A stretch of DNA of 64,000 nucleotides from NCBI RefSeq assembly GCF_000314855.2, contig NZ_KB233222.1, forward strand, positions 1,082,322 through 1,146,321. The letters run 5' to 3'. Under the pieces are notes generated by a model that made no database searches, was not told where the DNA came from, and was given only the letters and a program-made list of their open reading frames with translations. Below are positions 46,924-59,258 of the stretch, piece after piece. Position 1 is the stretch's first letter. Each line of letters begins with the position of its first letter. The DNA comes from Providencia burhodogranariea DSM 19968. Lineage in GTDB: Bacteria; Pseudomonadota; Gammaproteobacteria; Enterobacterales; Enterobacteriaceae. The translations under genes were made by a program, and so were the position numbers.

Positions 46924-48471
46924 TTAAGATAAAGTGATCCAACCTAAATTTTCTAACCACTCGGTAACAGGTACTAACCAAAATTCAACACCCAATAACC
47001 CAATAACCGTCATTACGATGGTATAAGGAAGCGCCATCCAAACCATGCGTCCATATGAAAGCCGGATTAATGGTGAGAGTGCTGACGTCAATAAAAATAA
47101 GAAAGCCGCCTGCCCATTTGGTGTTGCAACTGAAGGAAGGTTCGTCCCTGTATTTATCGCAACAGCTAATAATTCGTATTGATTCTGTGAAATCAATCCA
47201 TCATTTACCGCTCTCAAAGCTTCGTTGATATAAACAGTTCCAACAAAGACATTATCAGAAACAGCGGAGAGTAGCCCATTGAATAGATAAAACAGCGACA
47301 ATTGTGATGATTCCGAAGATTGCAATACAAACTGAATGAAAGGAGTAAACAGCTGTTGGTCAATAATTACTGCTACAACAGAAAAGAAAACGGTTAAAAG
47401 TGCAGTAAAGGGTAATGCTTCTTCAAAAGCTTTGCCTAGGGCATGTTCTTCGGTGATACCACAAAATGCAGTTGCTAAAATGATCACAGATAAACCAATA
47501 ATACCAACTTCTGCAAGGTGAAAAGCGAGTGCGAAAATTAGCCAAATACCAATAATGGCTTGAATAATAAGTTGTGCTTTATCTCTTTGTGTTCTTTTAG
47601 CGCGATTTTTATTGTCATGCTCAATAAGTACTTGGCGAACAGTTTCGGGTAATTCAGTCCCATAACCAAATAATTTAAATTTTTCTAGTAAATAACAGAC
47701 TAAAAACCCACCGACAAAAACGGGTAAAGTAACAGGTGCCATTCGAATAAAGAAAGTAACAAAATCCCAATTAACATGTTTTGCAATGATTAAATTTTGT
47801 GGTTCACCAACCATGGTCATAACACCACCTAATGCAGTTCCAACACCTGCATGCATCATTAAACTACGCAAAAATGATCTAAATTGTTCTAGTGTCTGTT
47901 TTTTTTCTGCGCTATCAATAAAGCTATCATTCAGTAAATCAGTATTATTTCGTTGGTTTGATGCATACTGATGGTAAATAGAATAGAACCCAACGGAGAC
48001 ACTGATTACAACGGCAATAACTGTTAATGCATCTAAAAATGCAGATAAAAAAGCGCTTGCTAAGCAAAAAGCCAATGCCAATGCTCGTTTAGAGTGAACT
48101 GATAGTAAGAGTTTAGTGAAAACAAACAGCAACAGCTGTTTCATAAAATAGATACCCGCCACCATAAAAATTAATAGCAGGATCACTTCTAAATTATTAC
48201 TGATTTCATGGGATATCTGTGCTGGCGTTGTCATTCCAATAATAACAGCTTCAATTGCTAAAAGCCCACCGGGCTGTAGCGGATAGCACTTGAGCGCCAT
48301 TGCAAGTGTAAAAATAAATTCAATGACCAGCAACCACCCTGCAATGAATGGGCTTATAAAATAAAAAACAAGCGGATTGATGATGAGAAATATAATAATT
48401 GCGAGCTTATACCAATCAGGCGAATTACCTAGAAAATTTTTTAAAAATGCTCTTTTTAAACTGAAATCCAT
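46924..48471 (-). CDS. nhaB: Na+/H+ antiporter NhaB
   Basis: The 515-residue polytopic protein (E. coli 513) exchanges 3 Na+ for 2 H+. The family strings [22 protein letters not shown] at the N-terminus (20 of them at the start), [18 protein letters not shown] and [21 protein letters not shown] are clear. It lies between dsbB and the divergent fadR, as in E. coli. Confidence 0.96.
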   Translation of the reverse strand: MDFSLKRAFLKNFLGNSPDWYKLAIIIFLIINPLVFYFISPFIAGWLLVIEFIFTLAMALKCYPLQPGGLLAIEAVIIGMTTPAQISHEISNNLEVILLLIFMVAGIYFMKQLLLFVFTKLLLSVHSKRALALAFCLASAFLSAFLDALTVIAVVISVSVGFYSIYHQYASNQRNNTDLLNDSFIDSAEKKQTLEQFRSFLRSLMMHAGVGTALGGVMTMVGEPQNLIIAKHVNWDFVTFFIRMAPVTLPVFVGGFLVCYLLEKFKLFGYGTELPETVRQVLIEHDNKNRAKRTQRDKAQLIIQAIIGIWLIFALAFHLAEVGIIGLSVIILATAFCGITEEHALGKAFEEALPFTALLTVFFSVVAVIIDQQLFTPFIQFVLQSSESSQLSLFYLFNGLLSAVSDNVFVGTVYINEALRAVNDGLISQNQYELLAVAINTGTNLPSVATPNGQAAFLFLLTSALSPLIRLSYGRMVWMALPYTIVMTVIGLLGVEFWLVPVTEWLENLGWITLS

Positions 48472-48693
48472 TATGGTTTTTTCTCCTCTTACTGGATGTG
48501 TAGTGCAGTAATTTTATATGGTACGCTTCTCTTACTCATAAATTAAGCCCGATCATCAATTGATAATATGTTAATTATATGAGAGTTTTATGATTAGCCT
48601 CACTGTTTAAATTGAGCCTAACTATCTCAACTTATGACAATCTGGTATGATTTCTATAATAATCCGTCTTAAAATCTTTGGAATAATAAAAAT

Positions 48694-49410
48694 ATGGTCA
48701 TAAAAGCTCAAAGTCCTGCAGGTTTTGCGGAAGAGTATATTATTGAAAGCATCTGGAACAACCGCTTTCCACCGGGGTCTATTTTACCAGCTGAACGTGA
48801 GCTTTCAGAATTAATTGGTGTAACTCGCACCACACTTCGTGAAGTGCTCCAACGCTTAGCTAGAGATGGTTGGTTAACCATTCAACATGGGAAACCAACA
48901 AAAGTAAATAATTATTGGGAGACATCAGGTCTTAATATTTTAGAGACATTAGCTAGATTAGATCATGACCGTGTACCACAACTTATTGATAATTTATTGG
49001 CAGTTCGTACCAATATAGCCGCTATTTTTATCCGCACGGCATTTCGTCAAAATCCTGAAAAATCAATCGAAGTATTAGGTGAACGCGACAAAGTAGATGA
49101 CAACGCGGATGCATTTAGTGTACTCGATTATAATATTTTTCGTGGGTTAGCATTTGCATCAGGTAATCCTATTTATGGCTTAATTATTAATGGACTTAAA
49201 GGGTTATATACCCGAGTTGGACGCTATTATTTTTCTAATCCTGAAGCTAGGCGTCTTGCGCTCAATTTTTATCAACAATTGTCAAACTTATGCCGTGAAC
49301 AAGCATATGACCGTATTATGGAATGCGTTAGAAATTACGGAAAAGAGAGTGGATTAATTTGGCACAGTATGCAAGGCAATATGCCTAATGACCTTGCACA
49401 CATTCGTTAG
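48694..49410 (+). CDS. fadR: Fatty acid metabolism regulator FadR
   Basis: The 238-residue GntR-family protein (E. coli 239) represses fatty acid degradation and activates fabA/fabB; long-chain acyl-CoA releases it. The winged helix spans residues 10-75 ([33 protein letters not shown] in part) and the acyl-CoA-binding helical domain follows. Confidence 0.96.
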   Translation: MVIKAQSPAGFAEEYIIESIWNNRFPPGSILPAERELSELIGVTRTTLREVLQRLARDGWLTIQHGKPTKVNNYWETSGLNILETLARLDHDRVPQLIDNLLAVRTNIAAIFIRTAFRQNPEKSIEVLGERDKVDDNADAFSVLDYNIFRGLAFASGNPIYGLIINGLKGLYTRVGRYYFSNPEARRLALNFYQQLSNLCREQAYDRIMECVRNYGKESGLIWHSMQGNMPNDLAHIR

Positions 49411-49436
49411 ATAAAATCGATATCGAGCTAAAAATG

Positions 49437-49474
49437 AAAAGCAGCCCGCTACTTGTAGTGGGTTGCTTTTTTTA
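49437..49474 (+). terminator. fadR terminator
   Basis: AAGCAGCCCGCTAC and GTAGTGGGTTGCTT pair with few mismatches, followed by a T-run. Confidence 0.75.
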
Positions 49475-50108
49475 ATGTAATCTATCCTAAACGTAGCAAA
49501 GACAAGTATTTAGGGATAGGTATTTAGTAGGCACAATGATGGATAATCCTTCTTACTACTTTGAGTAAAACCTTTCTCGCGATAGATAATTGCAATTTTC
49601 TATGTAACCAATTGAATTATAAATTACTTTTATAATCTCAAAATCATTGTTTCAAAAAAACATCTTTAATATTTCTTCATATGATAAACAATCAACAATG
49701 AAAACTATTGTATTTGGTATTTAATTATAATTATTGATAGTCGAATTGTTTGAATATTCCCTATAATGTGACTATAAATTTTACAGAAATATGATGCGTA
49801 AAAATGAGCTAAAAATAGTATCGCAATATAATATTTCATCTGGAAAGAATATAATTCTGAATTTTAAATTTTCTTATAAATATGTAATGCAGTAATTTTG
49901 GATATGCAATTGATACTTAAGTGAAAATAAAATGCCAGTAAAAGTTGGTAAAGTTGGTAGTGGAATAAAGTGTTGTAATGTCATTGTCATTTAAAGGTCT
50001 ATGGATTTATCCTCTTTATTGTTAAAAATGTTAATTAACTGTATTGGAAAATAACATCTAGAATATTATTCTAATTGTGAACATTTATTCAGTGGGTAGG
50101 AGGTATAA
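49475..50108. other. AT-rich dadA upstream region
   Basis: Over 600 nt, very AT-rich and curved-looking (many A/T runs), without a gene. In E. coli dadAX is controlled by Lrp and CRP. I could not place a convincing CRP site; Lrp sites are too loose to call by eye. AGGAGG lies just before the dadA ATG. Confidence 0.4.
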
Positions 50109-51410
50109 ATGAAAATTTTAGTATTAGGAGCCGGTGTCATTGGTGTTACAACAGCTTGGTATCTTGCTCAAGAAGGCCATGAAGTTATTGTATTAGATAG
50201 ACAAATGAGTGTGGCAGAAGAAACAAGTGCTGGAAACGCAGGGCAAATATCACCAGGATATGCCACACCTTGGGGAGCTCCAGGTATCCCACTTAAGGCG
50301 ATTAAATGGATGTTCGAAAAACATGCTCCGTTAGCGATTAGGCCGGATGGAACGTCATTCCAATTACGTTGGATGTGGCAAATGCTAAAAAATTGCAATA
50401 CTCAACATTACGCGATGAATAAAAGTCGTATGGTGCGCATTGCGGAATATAGCCGTGATTGCATTCGCCAGTTACGCGCAGATACGGGGATTGAGTATGA
50501 AGAACGTCAAGGTGGAACATTACAGCTATTTAGAACAGCAAAGCAGTTTGATAATGCAGCTAATGATATTGCGGTTTTAAAACATGAAGGTGTACCTTAT
50601 GAGCTTTTAACAGCAAATGAACTTACCAAGGTTGAGCCTGCTTTAGAATTTGTTAAAGGTAAGCTAACAGGGGGGCTTCATTTGCCTAATGATGAAACTG
50701 GTGATTGTCAAAAATTCACCAAAAAATTAGCTAAAATGGCAGAAGATCTCGGTGTTAAATTTCAATTTGGCCAAACCATCGAGCAAATTTTAACTGAAGG
50801 TAATGTTGTTAGTGGTATCAGATGTGATGGTGAAATACTGAAAGCTGATCGTTATGTTGTCGCAATGGGTTCTTATTCCACCACATTGTTACAAAACATG
50901 GTAAAAATACCGGTTTATCCATTGAAAGGTTATTCTCTGACGATGCCTATCATTGATGCACAACGAGCCCCCACATCAACTGTATTGGATGAAACATATA
51001 AAATTGCCGTGACGCGTTTTGATGAGCGAATCAGAGTAGGGGGAATGGCTGAAGTTGTTGGTTTTAATTTAAATATAGTAAAAAAACGTTGTGAAACATT
51101 AAAAATGGTAGTGCAAGATCTCTACCATGGTGGCGGTGATATATCTCAAGCTACTTTTTGGACAGGTTTGAGGCCAATGACACCTGATGGCACTCCAATC
51201 GTAGGGCCAACAGTATATAAAAATTTATATTTAAATACAGGCCACGGTACATTAGGCTGGACAATGGCCTGTGGCTCAGGGAAGTTATTGTCCGACCTTA
51301 TTTCTGGTAAAACCCCAGAAATTGCATCGAATGATTTATCGGTCTTTAGATATATTGATGGTTTCAACACGAAATTAGTCTCTAATGATGATTTATTACC
51401 TGCGAACTGA
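50109..51410 (+). CDS. dadA: D-amino acid dehydrogenase small subunit
   Basis: The 433-residue flavoprotein (E. coli 432) oxidises D-alanine and other D-amino acids to keto acids at the inner membrane. The FAD-binding motif [20 protein letters not shown] is at the N-terminus and the C-terminal strand contains [16 protein letters not shown]. Together with dadX it makes L-alanine a carbon source. Confidence 0.97.
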   Translation: MKILVLGAGVIGVTTAWYLAQEGHEVIVLDRQMSVAEETSAGNAGQISPGYATPWGAPGIPLKAIKWMFEKHAPLAIRPDGTSFQLRWMWQMLKNCNTQHYAMNKSRMVRIAEYSRDCIRQLRADTGIEYEERQGGTLQLFRTAKQFDNAANDIAVLKHEGVPYELLTANELTKVEPALEFVKGKLTGGLHLPNDETGDCQKFTKKLAKMAEDLGVKFQFGQTIEQILTEGNVVSGIRCDGEILKADRYVVAMGSYSTTLLQNMVKIPVYPLKGYSLTMPIIDAQRAPTSTVLDETYKIAVTRFDERIRVGGMAEVVGFNLNIVKKRCETLKMVVQDLYHGGGDISQATFWTGLRPMTPDGTPIVGPTVYKNLYLNTGHGTLGWTMACGSGKLLSDLISGKTPEIASNDLSVFRYIDGFNTKLVSNDDLLPAN

Positions 51411-51523
51411 GCTATTAGGGCGAGAATAAATTGAAATATATCCAATACAATTAGGTGGTAGACAGTTTTAATCGCAACTTAAAATATGACGAGTATAGAG
51501 TAAAAAAAGAATAAGGAATCAGT

Positions 51524-52597
51524 ATGCCACGTCCGATTAGTGCGGTCATTCATCTGCAAAATTTTCACCATAACTTGTCTATAGTTCGTGAACATGTAGG
51601 CTTATCGAAAATATGGTCAGTCATGAAAGCTGACGCTTATGGCCACGGTATCGAACAAGTTTGGCAAGCATTAGCAGAAACGGATGGTTTTGCTGTTTTA
51701 GATTTACATGAGGCCATTTTATTGCGTGAACGCGGTTGGCAAGGACCAATATTATTATTAGAAGGTTTTTTTCAACCTGAAGATCTTGATATTATTATTC
51801 AATATCAACTAACTACAGCTCTACATAGTACTTGGCAGCTTGATGCTATTGATAAAATGAAATCTAACTCGACTATTCCAGTATATGTGAAATTAAACAG
51901 TGGAATGAACCGGCTTGGTTTTAAATCATGTGAATATGCCCAAGTAATCACAAGATTAAAATCGATGCCTAATATTAATGCTATAACGTTAATGACTCAT
52001 TTTGCTAATTCGGACATAGCAATGGGTACTGATGTGCCACATCAAATGTTCAAACAGTTTATTGATGGTTCTTTGCCGCTCTGTGCGGCTAATTCTGGAG
52101 CAACACTTTGGTGTCCGGAAACGCATTATGATTGGGTTCGCTCAGGAGTGATCCTCTACGGAGCATCTCCAAGTGGTAAATGGCGTGATATTGCAAATAA
52201 AAATTTAAAAGCCACGATGACATTGCAATCACAAATCATTGCAATTCATGATATTAAAGCTAATGAATCTATAGGTTATGGGAGCAAGTTCACGGCGAGC
52301 AAATCAATGAGGATCGCAACAGTTGCTTGCGGTTACGCAGATGGTTACCCACGGCATGCTCCAACAGGAACGCCTGTATGGTTAAACGGTGTCCGGTGCG
52401 CATTGTTAGGTACAGTATCGATGGATATGTTAACAATTGATATTAGTGGAATCCCAATTGTGGAAATTGGCGATATTGTTGAACTTTGGGGGCAAAATTT
52501 ACCGATTGATGATGTTGCAGAAGTGGCAGGAACGATTGGTTATGAACTAATGTGTGCGTTAGCAAAAAGAGTCCCTGTTTTGTACGAAAATAATTAA
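51524..52597 (+). CDS. dadX: Catabolic alanine racemase
   Basis: The 357-residue PLP enzyme (E. coli DadX 356) interconverts L- and D-alanine. The PLP lysine is in VMKADAYGHG, and the second catalytic base Tyr in the region of GYGSKFTAS. It is 113 nt downstream of dadA in the same direction, so it is the catabolic rather than the biosynthetic racemase. Confidence 0.95.
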   Translation: MPRPISAVIHLQNFHHNLSIVREHVGLSKIWSVMKADAYGHGIEQVWQALAETDGFAVLDLHEAILLRERGWQGPILLLEGFFQPEDLDIIIQYQLTTALHSTWQLDAIDKMKSNSTIPVYVKLNSGMNRLGFKSCEYAQVITRLKSMPNINAITLMTHFANSDIAMGTDVPHQMFKQFIDGSLPLCAANSGATLWCPETHYDWVRSGVILYGASPSGKWRDIANKNLKATMTLQSQIIAIHDIKANESIGYGSKFTASKSMRIATVACGYADGYPRHAPTGTPVWLNGVRCALLGTVSMDMLTIDISGIPIVEIGDIVELWGQNLPIDDVAEVAGTIGYELMCALAKRVPVLYENN

Positions 52598-52871
52598 TAG
52601 TAGCCAAACATTACACTTCGAGTTTAATAGCGTATGATATTAGTAATTAAATATATTTAGCTAACTAAGTAATCTTGTTTTTATAATAACCAAAATATTT
52701 GCGCTTACTACCTAGCTAGTTACAAATTGAATTATTTTAGTTGAAAACGAATAATGGACAAGATTAATAATTTAGCTAAAAATGTGTTTTGCTCTGCTAG
52801 CATTTTGGCTAAAGTTAACATCAATGTATGATGCGCTTTAATAATCAACCTTCTAATATTTTAGGTTTTAT

Positions 52872-53624
52872 ATGTCTAAAACAATTAAATTAACATCACT
52901 TGCTGTTGCATTAGGTATGTTATCTTCAGCTGCGGTTGCTGGTACATGGTCTGTAGGTGGTTCCGTATTGGCACAGTCAACACCTTATAAAGGTATAAAA
53001 TCTAAAGACTATGTCACTCCACTTCCTATTGTAAACTATGATAGTGAAGATTTTTATTTCCATACCTTAGCCGCAGGTTACTATTTATGGAATGATAAAG
53101 TGGATCAGTTGTCAGTTGATGCATATTATTACCCTCAATATTTCCGTCCAAAAGATAACGACGACCGTGATATGCGTCAATTAGACAGACGCCGCGATAC
53201 AGTTATGGGTGGCTTTACTTATAGACATGTAGCCGATTGGGGTACAATCAGGGCTGTAGCGTCTGGTGATATGTTGGGGATCAGTAAAGGATTACGTGGA
53301 GAATTAGCATACCTTTATGGTTTCCACGGTGATAAATGGTCCTTAGTACCAGGTATCGGTATTAAATGGGATAGTGAAAACCAAAACCGTTATGAATTTG
53401 GCGTCTCGTCAAAAGAGTCCCGTAATAGTGGTTTAGCTCGTTACCGCCCAGGTGATAGCTGGACTCCTTACCTTGAATTGAGTGGTAATTATAAGTTCAC
53501 GGATAATTGGAGTGCGTTTGCAATGGGCCGTGTTGATCGCCTACCAAGCGAAGTTAAAGATAGCCCAATGGTTAACAAATCTGTTTCAGCTATCCTTTGG
53601 AGTGGTGTGACTTACACCTTCTAA
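52872..53624 (+). CDS. mipA: MltA-interacting outer-membrane protein MipA
   Basis: The 250-residue protein (E. coli 248) has a signal peptide (AAVA|GT) and a beta-barrel with alternating pattern ending in VTYTF. MipA links the lytic transglycosylase MltA with PBP1B in E. coli. Typical strings are STPYKGIKSKDYVTPLPIVNYD and GSVLAQ. Its own terminator follows. Confidence 0.94.
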   Translation: MSKTIKLTSLAVALGMLSSAAVAGTWSVGGSVLAQSTPYKGIKSKDYVTPLPIVNYDSEDFYFHTLAAGYYLWNDKVDQLSVDAYYYPQYFRPKDNDDRDMRQLDRRRDTVMGGFTYRHVADWGTIRAVASGDMLGISKGLRGELAYLYGFHGDKWSLVPGIGIKWDSENQNRYEFGVSSKESRNSGLARYRPGDSWTPYLELSGNYKFTDNWSAFAMGRVDRLPSEVKDSPMVNKSVSAILWSGVTYTF

Positions 53625-53650
53625 TTGCTCAATAAATCGAATGTTATAAC

Positions 53651-53687
53651 AATCCCAAAAGTAGAATTTTACTTTTGGGATTTTTTA
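53651..53687 (+). terminator. mipA terminator
   Basis: AATCCCAAAAGTA (53651-53663) and TACTTTTGGGATT (53670-53682) form a perfect stem followed by TTTTA. Confidence 0.85.
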
Positions 53688-53697
53688 TCGTCATTAG

Positions 53698-54579
53698 TTA
53701 ATCTTGTGGTTTGTTGTCGCGAGTCATCATTACTAAAGATAAGCGTGAAGGGTTCTGATTTTCACTTTTCATTGGTTTATTAATACTTGCTGTTTCAACG
53801 CAGACCATTTGTTTATAACCATTATTAGGCATATCTTGCATACTACATGAGAGTTCTGCCCATGGATTCCAGCAAACTACATCTGAATTATGATAATGGT
53901 GTATTTCAATGGTACGTGACCAGCCATCATCACGGATCAAGCTATATTCTTCAGACTCAGAATAAATTCTATCCGTATGACTGTTAATTTTTAGTGGTGA
54001 ATTAGCATAGACCTCTTTATCGCTTATTTTATCTAGATAATGGCCACCTAACCCATAAATGGTAGTTTTATGGATATCACTAATATTAAGATAAGTGTGC
54101 ATTGCCGCCGTAGTTTCAAAATCACCGTAACTTTCTAATTCTATTTCACAAGTTTCACCAAGCTTCATTCGAAGGATCAATGTGAATTCATGAGGCCACA
54201 ATTTGCGAGTATATTCTGTATCTGTGAGGGTGAAGGTGAGAATAACGCCATCTTCATGTTCATTATGCGCAGTAAATTGCCAAGGTAAAATACGAGCAAA
54301 ACCATGACTAGGGCTGCCAGCAGGACCAAACCAAGGCCAACATATGGGAATACCTCCACGGATTGCTGTACCTGTTTTAAAGGCACTTTCGCTACTTAGC
54401 CAAATACAAGGTTTTTGCCCACAAGGTTGCCAATCGATTAAGTGGGCACCTTGAATACTGACTGCACCACGAACTTTTGGGTGAGAGATGATAATTAAGG
54501 GCAGTTCACCCAATTGGCGCTGACTAATATAAGCCGAAAGCTGCTTAATGACCGGTAGAGCAAAAAGTTTATCGTGCAT
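53698..54579 (-). CDS. yeaD: D-hexose-6-phosphate mutarotase YeaD
   Basis: The start at 54579 (MHDKLFALPVIKQ) gives 293 residues (E. coli 294). It is an aldose-1-epimerase-like enzyme that interconverts anomers of glucose-6-phosphate. Conserved strings are GAHLIDWQP, GGIPICWPWFGP, HGFARILPWQ and CWNPWAE. It lies downstream of gapA in the same direction as in E. coli. Confidence 0.94.
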   Translation of the reverse strand: MHDKLFALPVIKQLSAYISQRQLGELPLIIISHPKVRGAVSIQGAHLIDWQPCGQKPCIWLSSESAFKTGTAIRGGIPICWPWFGPAGSPSHGFARILPWQFTAHNEHEDGVILTFTLTDTEYTRKLWPHEFTLILRMKLGETCEIELESYGDFETTAAMHTYLNISDIHKTTIYGLGGHYLDKISDKEVYANSPLKINSHTDRIYSESEEYSLIRDDGWSRTIEIHHYHNSDVVCWNPWAELSCSMQDMPNNGYKQMVCVETASINKPMKSENQNPSRLSLVMMTRDNKPQD

Positions 54580-54985
54580 AGTTATTTGCCTATGATTATG
54601 GAACATAGATAACAAACAGATTAGCAAAACTGGAGAACATAATACACCGTATCTACAACGACACTCATAATTGATATATACAGATTATACTTCCAATTGC
54701 ATAGCTTGTGTTGTCAATGAAGTTACAGTACCAAACCAGTCTGAATGATAATGTGATCTTGAGCATAGGAAAATTCTAGCTATTACTTGTATATGCTCTT
54801 TACGTTTCAAATTATCAATAATTAGCTCCAATTTAAAGGATCACAGAGTTTGTTGTCGTGCTCAGTATAATATTAATGGTAGCGCAGGTATTGTTTGAAT
54901 TAACTGTTGTGTACACCAAATAATTCAACAAAAACAAAAGAGCCGCCATGAGGCGGCTCAAATTAACCTTTATGCGTTACAACTC
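54580..54985 (-). other. gapA-yeaD intergenic region with gapA terminator
   Basis: GAGCCGCC (54940-54947) and GGCGGCTC (54952-54959) form the gapA terminator on the minus strand, followed by TTTTGTTTTTG. The remaining 350 nt show nothing else and presumably hold the yeaD promoter. Confidence 0.75.
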
Positions 54986-55999
<1,014 letters not shown>

Positions 56000-56187
56000 T
56001 TATTCGTGAATTAAGTTGTAGTTAAAGTTACCAAAACCTTGCCAGCCGTCAAGCGGAATCGTGTCAATAATTGAAAAAAATCAATTTTAAAAGCACTAAT
56101 TGTTTACTTGTCAGCCACTTTGGCGGCAAATCTATCCGCACGTATTATCGGGATTGTGCGGAATAAAGAAACCTTCCATCAGTGATA

Positions 56188-56207
56188 TATGTGAAACTCG
56201 TCACAAA
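56188..56207. promoter_or_regulatory. Consensus CRP site between gapA and msrB
   Basis: TGTGA at 56190-56194 and TCACA at 56201-56205 with a 6-nt spacer match the CRP core perfectly. It is 207 nt upstream of gapA and 130 nt upstream of msrB. gapA has a CRP-dependent promoter in E. coli. Nothing else was recognised in this 355-nt gap. Confidence 0.65.
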
Positions 56208-56336
56208 TCAAAACGGAAAGCATCATGTTAATTAGTTTAGAATATCTTTATAAAAAATGTTGTTAATTTTTTGTTGTTTCAAACAAGTGTATTATTTATG
56301 CAATATCGCTAATTTATCTAAACATTTGGGTTTTAT

Positions 56337-56750
56337 ATGTCAGAAAAAAGTAAGCAACCAATTGATATCTCTAAGTTAAGCGAGATTCAGCAATATGTTA
56401 CTCAGGAAGCCGGAACAGAACGTCCTTTTACAGGGCACTTATTACATAATCGTAAAGACGGTGTATACGAATGTTTGTGTTGCGGTACACCTCTTTTTCT
56501 ATCGGAAACCAAATTTGATGCGGGGTGTGGTTGGCCAAGCTTTTATCAGCCTGTAACTGAAGATGCGATTAAATTTATTGAAGATTTCACCCACGGAATG
56601 CATAGAATTGAAGTGCGCTGCCAAAATTGTAATGCTCATTTAGGTCATGTATTTCCTGATGGGCCTCAACCGACAGGGCAACGTTACTGCATTAATTCAG
56701 CATCACTTAGCTTTCTTGATGATGAAACGGGTGCTAAGACCCGTGGATAG
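56337..56750 (+). CDS. msrB: Peptide methionine-(R)-S-oxide reductase
   Basis: The 137-residue product (E. coli MsrB 137) repairs methionine-R-sulfoxide in proteins with thioredoxin. The structural zinc is bound by Cys46, Cys49, Cys95 and Cys98, and the catalytic cysteine is Cys118 (RYCINSASL). It is divergent from gapA as in E. coli. Confidence 0.97.
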   Translation: MSEKSKQPIDISKLSEIQQYVTQEAGTERPFTGHLLHNRKDGVYECLCCGTPLFLSETKFDAGCGWPSFYQPVTEDAIKFIEDFTHGMHRIEVRCQNCNAHLGHVFPDGPQPTGQRYCINSASLSFLDDETGAKTRG

Positions 56751-56868
56751 TGTGCTGAAGTTTGCTGACAGTTACAAATGAGATTTAGCTATAACGGTTC
56801 AGCTAAAGTTTAAACTAATAATAATTTGAATAACGATATTTTCGCTGAATTTTTTAAGGAGCACTGAA

Positions 56869-57171
56869 GTGAGTATAGAAATAGAACCGGAGCATTTAGA
56901 GCAATTACTGTCAGTGATGACACCTGAAATTTATCAGCGTTTAGTTACTGCTGTTGAATTAGGTAAATGGCCGGATGGTGTTGCATTAACACCAGAACAA
57001 AAAGAGCATAGCTTACAAATGGTTATGTTATGGCAATCACGGCATAACCATAGTCCAGAGCATATGACGATCGGCACAGATGGGCAAATCATTATGAAAA
57101 GTAAACAAGAATTAAAATCAATATTCCAAGGGGAGCTTCTAGCTACCTTGAAGCCACAAAATAAAGATTAA
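56869..57171 (+). CDS. yeaC: DUF1315 protein YeaC
   Basis: A 100-residue cytoplasmic protein starting with GTG behind AAGGAG (E. coli YeaC 90). The core MTPEIYQRLVTAVELGKWPDG and LTPEQKEHSLQMVMLWQSRHN is strongly conserved. Function unknown. It follows msrB by 118 nt. Confidence 0.93.
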   Translation: MSIEIEPEHLEQLLSVMTPEIYQRLVTAVELGKWPDGVALTPEQKEHSLQMVMLWQSRHNHSPEHMTIGTDGQIIMKSKQELKSIFQGELLATLKPQNKD

Positions 57172-57203
57172 ATTACGCTTTAATGAACGCGTCATATAAC
57201 GAA

Positions 57204-57230
57204 AAGGGCGTTTGTATAACGCCCTTAATT
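57204..57230. terminator. Bidirectional terminator between yeaC and the MgtC-like gene
   Basis: AAGGGCGTT and AACGCCCTT pair perfectly; AATTTA follows on one strand and TTTCG on the other. Confidence 0.65.
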
Positions 57231-57242
57231 TAGTGATGAAGT

Positions 57243-57953
57243 TTAATGCTCTAGCATTACAGCATGAACATGTGGAAGTTTTTTTAATGAGCAGTAAAAT
57301 TCAGGTAATGTAATTTTTTGTCTCACATTTAATTTTAAATTGACTTCAACGCGTTCTTTTTTGATATCTCGAATATTTAAATTATCAATAATATTACGGT
57401 GGCTCTTTAAGTAAGCGATCATGATGGGTAATCCTTCTTCATCATTCAGTAGTAATCTCACCGATAACTTCCCTAATTTTTTATCTTGAGCTTCAAATAG
57501 CAATACTTGTGGGCTGATCCAAATAGCAAGAAAAAATAAACAGGTAACAGCCAGCGCGTGTAAATAAAAGCCATTTCCTGATGCGATACCAATTCCAGCA
57601 GATGCCCATACAATAGCCGCAGTTGTTAACCCTGAAATAGCATCATCACTGCGGTGCATGATTACACCAGCTCCAAGAAAACCTATACCACTAATGATTT
57701 GTGCAGCTAATCGCATAGGGTCACTACGGATATTATCGGAGATCCCTGCGTAATATTCTGCTGATTGAATTGAAACTACAGTGAGTAAGCAACTGGTGAC
57801 TGATATAATGACACAAGTCGTAAACCCCACTGGTTTTCCTTTCGATTCACGTTCTAGTCCAAGTAGACCGCCTAATATAAAGGCGGTCATAAGTTTGACT
57901 AAAACAGGATAGAAAGCATTCATTTTGTTAAAGATATCAATAAAGTTATCCAT
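57243..57953 (-). CDS. MgtC/SapB family membrane protein
   Basis: The 236-residue protein has five hydrophobic segments with MgtC signatures: FILGGLLGLERESKGKPVGFTT, QIISGIGFLGAGVIMH and GLTTAAIVWASAGIGIASG. A soluble C-terminal ACT-like domain (LSVRLLLNDEEGL) follows as in virulence MgtC. MgtC helps survival in low Mg2+ and inside macrophages in Salmonella by acting on the ATP synthase; here the role is not shown. It is 31 nt downstream of the MFS gene, in the same direction, and may be the third gene of that operon. Confidence 0.85.
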   Translation of the reverse strand: MDNFIDIFNKMNAFYPVLVKLMTAFILGGLLGLERESKGKPVGFTTCVIISVTSCLLTVVSIQSAEYYAGISDNIRSDPMRLAAQIISGIGFLGAGVIMHRSDDAISGLTTAAIVWASAGIGIASGNGFYLHALAVTCLFFLAIWISPQVLLFEAQDKKLGKLSVRLLLNDEEGLPIMIAYLKSHRNIIDNLNIRDIKKERVEVNLKLNVRQKITLPEFYCSLKKLPHVHAVMLEH

Positions 57954-57984
57954 GAGTAGCTCCAGAATGCTTTATCAACAGTTT

Positions 57985-59247
57985 TTAGTTAGTGGGCTCT
58001 GATTCGTTATATACGGAATTTTTTGTGGTTGAATTCTGAGTTTTTTGTTTTTTGAAAACATCATCTTTAAAGAAAACAATAAAGAAAATAGTTACGACTG
58101 CTGCAACGCCTGCAGGGTAATACCAGAAAGATTCCCACTGAGGTAGGGAAGTTGCCCCTTGCTCTGTGACGGTATTATTAAAGATGTAGCCACATACCGT
58201 AGAGGCAAAGAGTAATCCGGCACCATTGGAAACGATAAAACGTATTCCCTGGGCTTGTGCGCGTATTTCTGGTTTTGCTTTTCGGTCGACATAAATGTCG
58301 CCAGCGGTGAAAAAGAAATCCCAACAAAAGCCTTGAAGTAGCAAGCCAATTACAATAAATGCCGTACTGGTCTCAACAGCGGCAAAGGAAAAGAACATGG
58401 AGCGAATTATCCATGATATTGCTCCTAGTAATAGAGTGATCTTGAATCCAAATTTCATTAAGAAAACGGATAAAATAAACATAAACACAATTTCGCAGGC
58501 AATCCCAATTTGCATCATGGAGGCGGCGTTATCATAACCTAATGCTTTGATAAAAACGGGAATGTATGCTGAATAAGCTGTTTTAGGGATCATTAAAACA
58601 AAAATGCTTAACATTAGAATGGCAAAATAACGGTCTTTAAACAGAGATAGCGCATCGAGACATAATATGTCACGAGCGGAAAATGGTTTGTCTTTTGCTT
58701 TTGGTGGTGTATTCGGTAAGGTAAGGCAATAAAGTGCGAGAAAAATCCCTGTTACAGCAGCAATGTACCATGTCATTGTGCTACCTGACATGCCCATTTC
58801 ACCTAAAAGAAAGCCGATAGCCATAAAACCAAAAGTACCAAATACGCGAATAATAGGGAAATATTTCACACCATTGATGTGTGAAAAGGTAATGCTATTT
58901 GACAATGCAGTCGTTGGGTAGAAAAGTAATCCAACGACAAAGATCATAAATAAAGTCATTGGTACATTATGTGACTCGACGAACTGAGGCACACAGAACA
59001 GCACCGCAGCGTTAATAATATGCAGGGTTGCCATAACTTTTTGAGAAGAGAAAAAGCGATCTGCGATCATACCAATAAATAATGGTGACAGTATGGTGGC
59101 AAGACCCAGTAATGCATAAGCATTACCAATGATGTTTGCCATACCATATGAGCTAAGCACTAATCCCATGGTCATATTCCAAGCACCTTGCATGAAATAT
59201 TGAACAAACATCATAATAAACAATCGGGAGGTAATATTAAATTTCAT
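57985..59247 (-). CDS. MFS transporter of nucleoside:H+ symporter type
   Basis: A 420-residue, 12-helix protein. The start MKFNITSRLFIMMFVQYFMQGAW and MIADRFFSSQKVMATLHI resemble the NHS family (NupG, XapB), whose members import nucleosides with protons. It is 11 nt downstream of the metallo-hydrolase gene, so the two are one operon. The real substrate could be a nucleoside, a glycoside or a related phosphorylated compound; a hydrolase in the operon would then process it. Confidence 0.85.
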   Translation of the reverse strand: MKFNITSRLFIMMFVQYFMQGAWNMTMGLVLSSYGMANIIGNAYALLGLATILSPLFIGMIADRFFSSQKVMATLHIINAAVLFCVPQFVESHNVPMTLFMIFVVGLLFYPTTALSNSITFSHINGVKYFPIIRVFGTFGFMAIGFLLGEMGMSGSTMTWYIAAVTGIFLALYCLTLPNTPPKAKDKPFSARDILCLDALSLFKDRYFAILMLSIFVLMIPKTAYSAYIPVFIKALGYDNAASMMQIGIACEIVFMFILSVFLMKFGFKITLLLGAISWIIRSMFFSFAAVETSTAFIVIGLLLQGFCWDFFFTAGDIYVDRKAKPEIRAQAQGIRFIVSNGAGLLFASTVCGYIFNNTVTEQGATSLPQWESFWYYPAGVAAVVTIFFIVFFKDDVFKKQKTQNSTTKNSVYNESEPTN

Positions 59248-59258
59248 TGATATTCCTC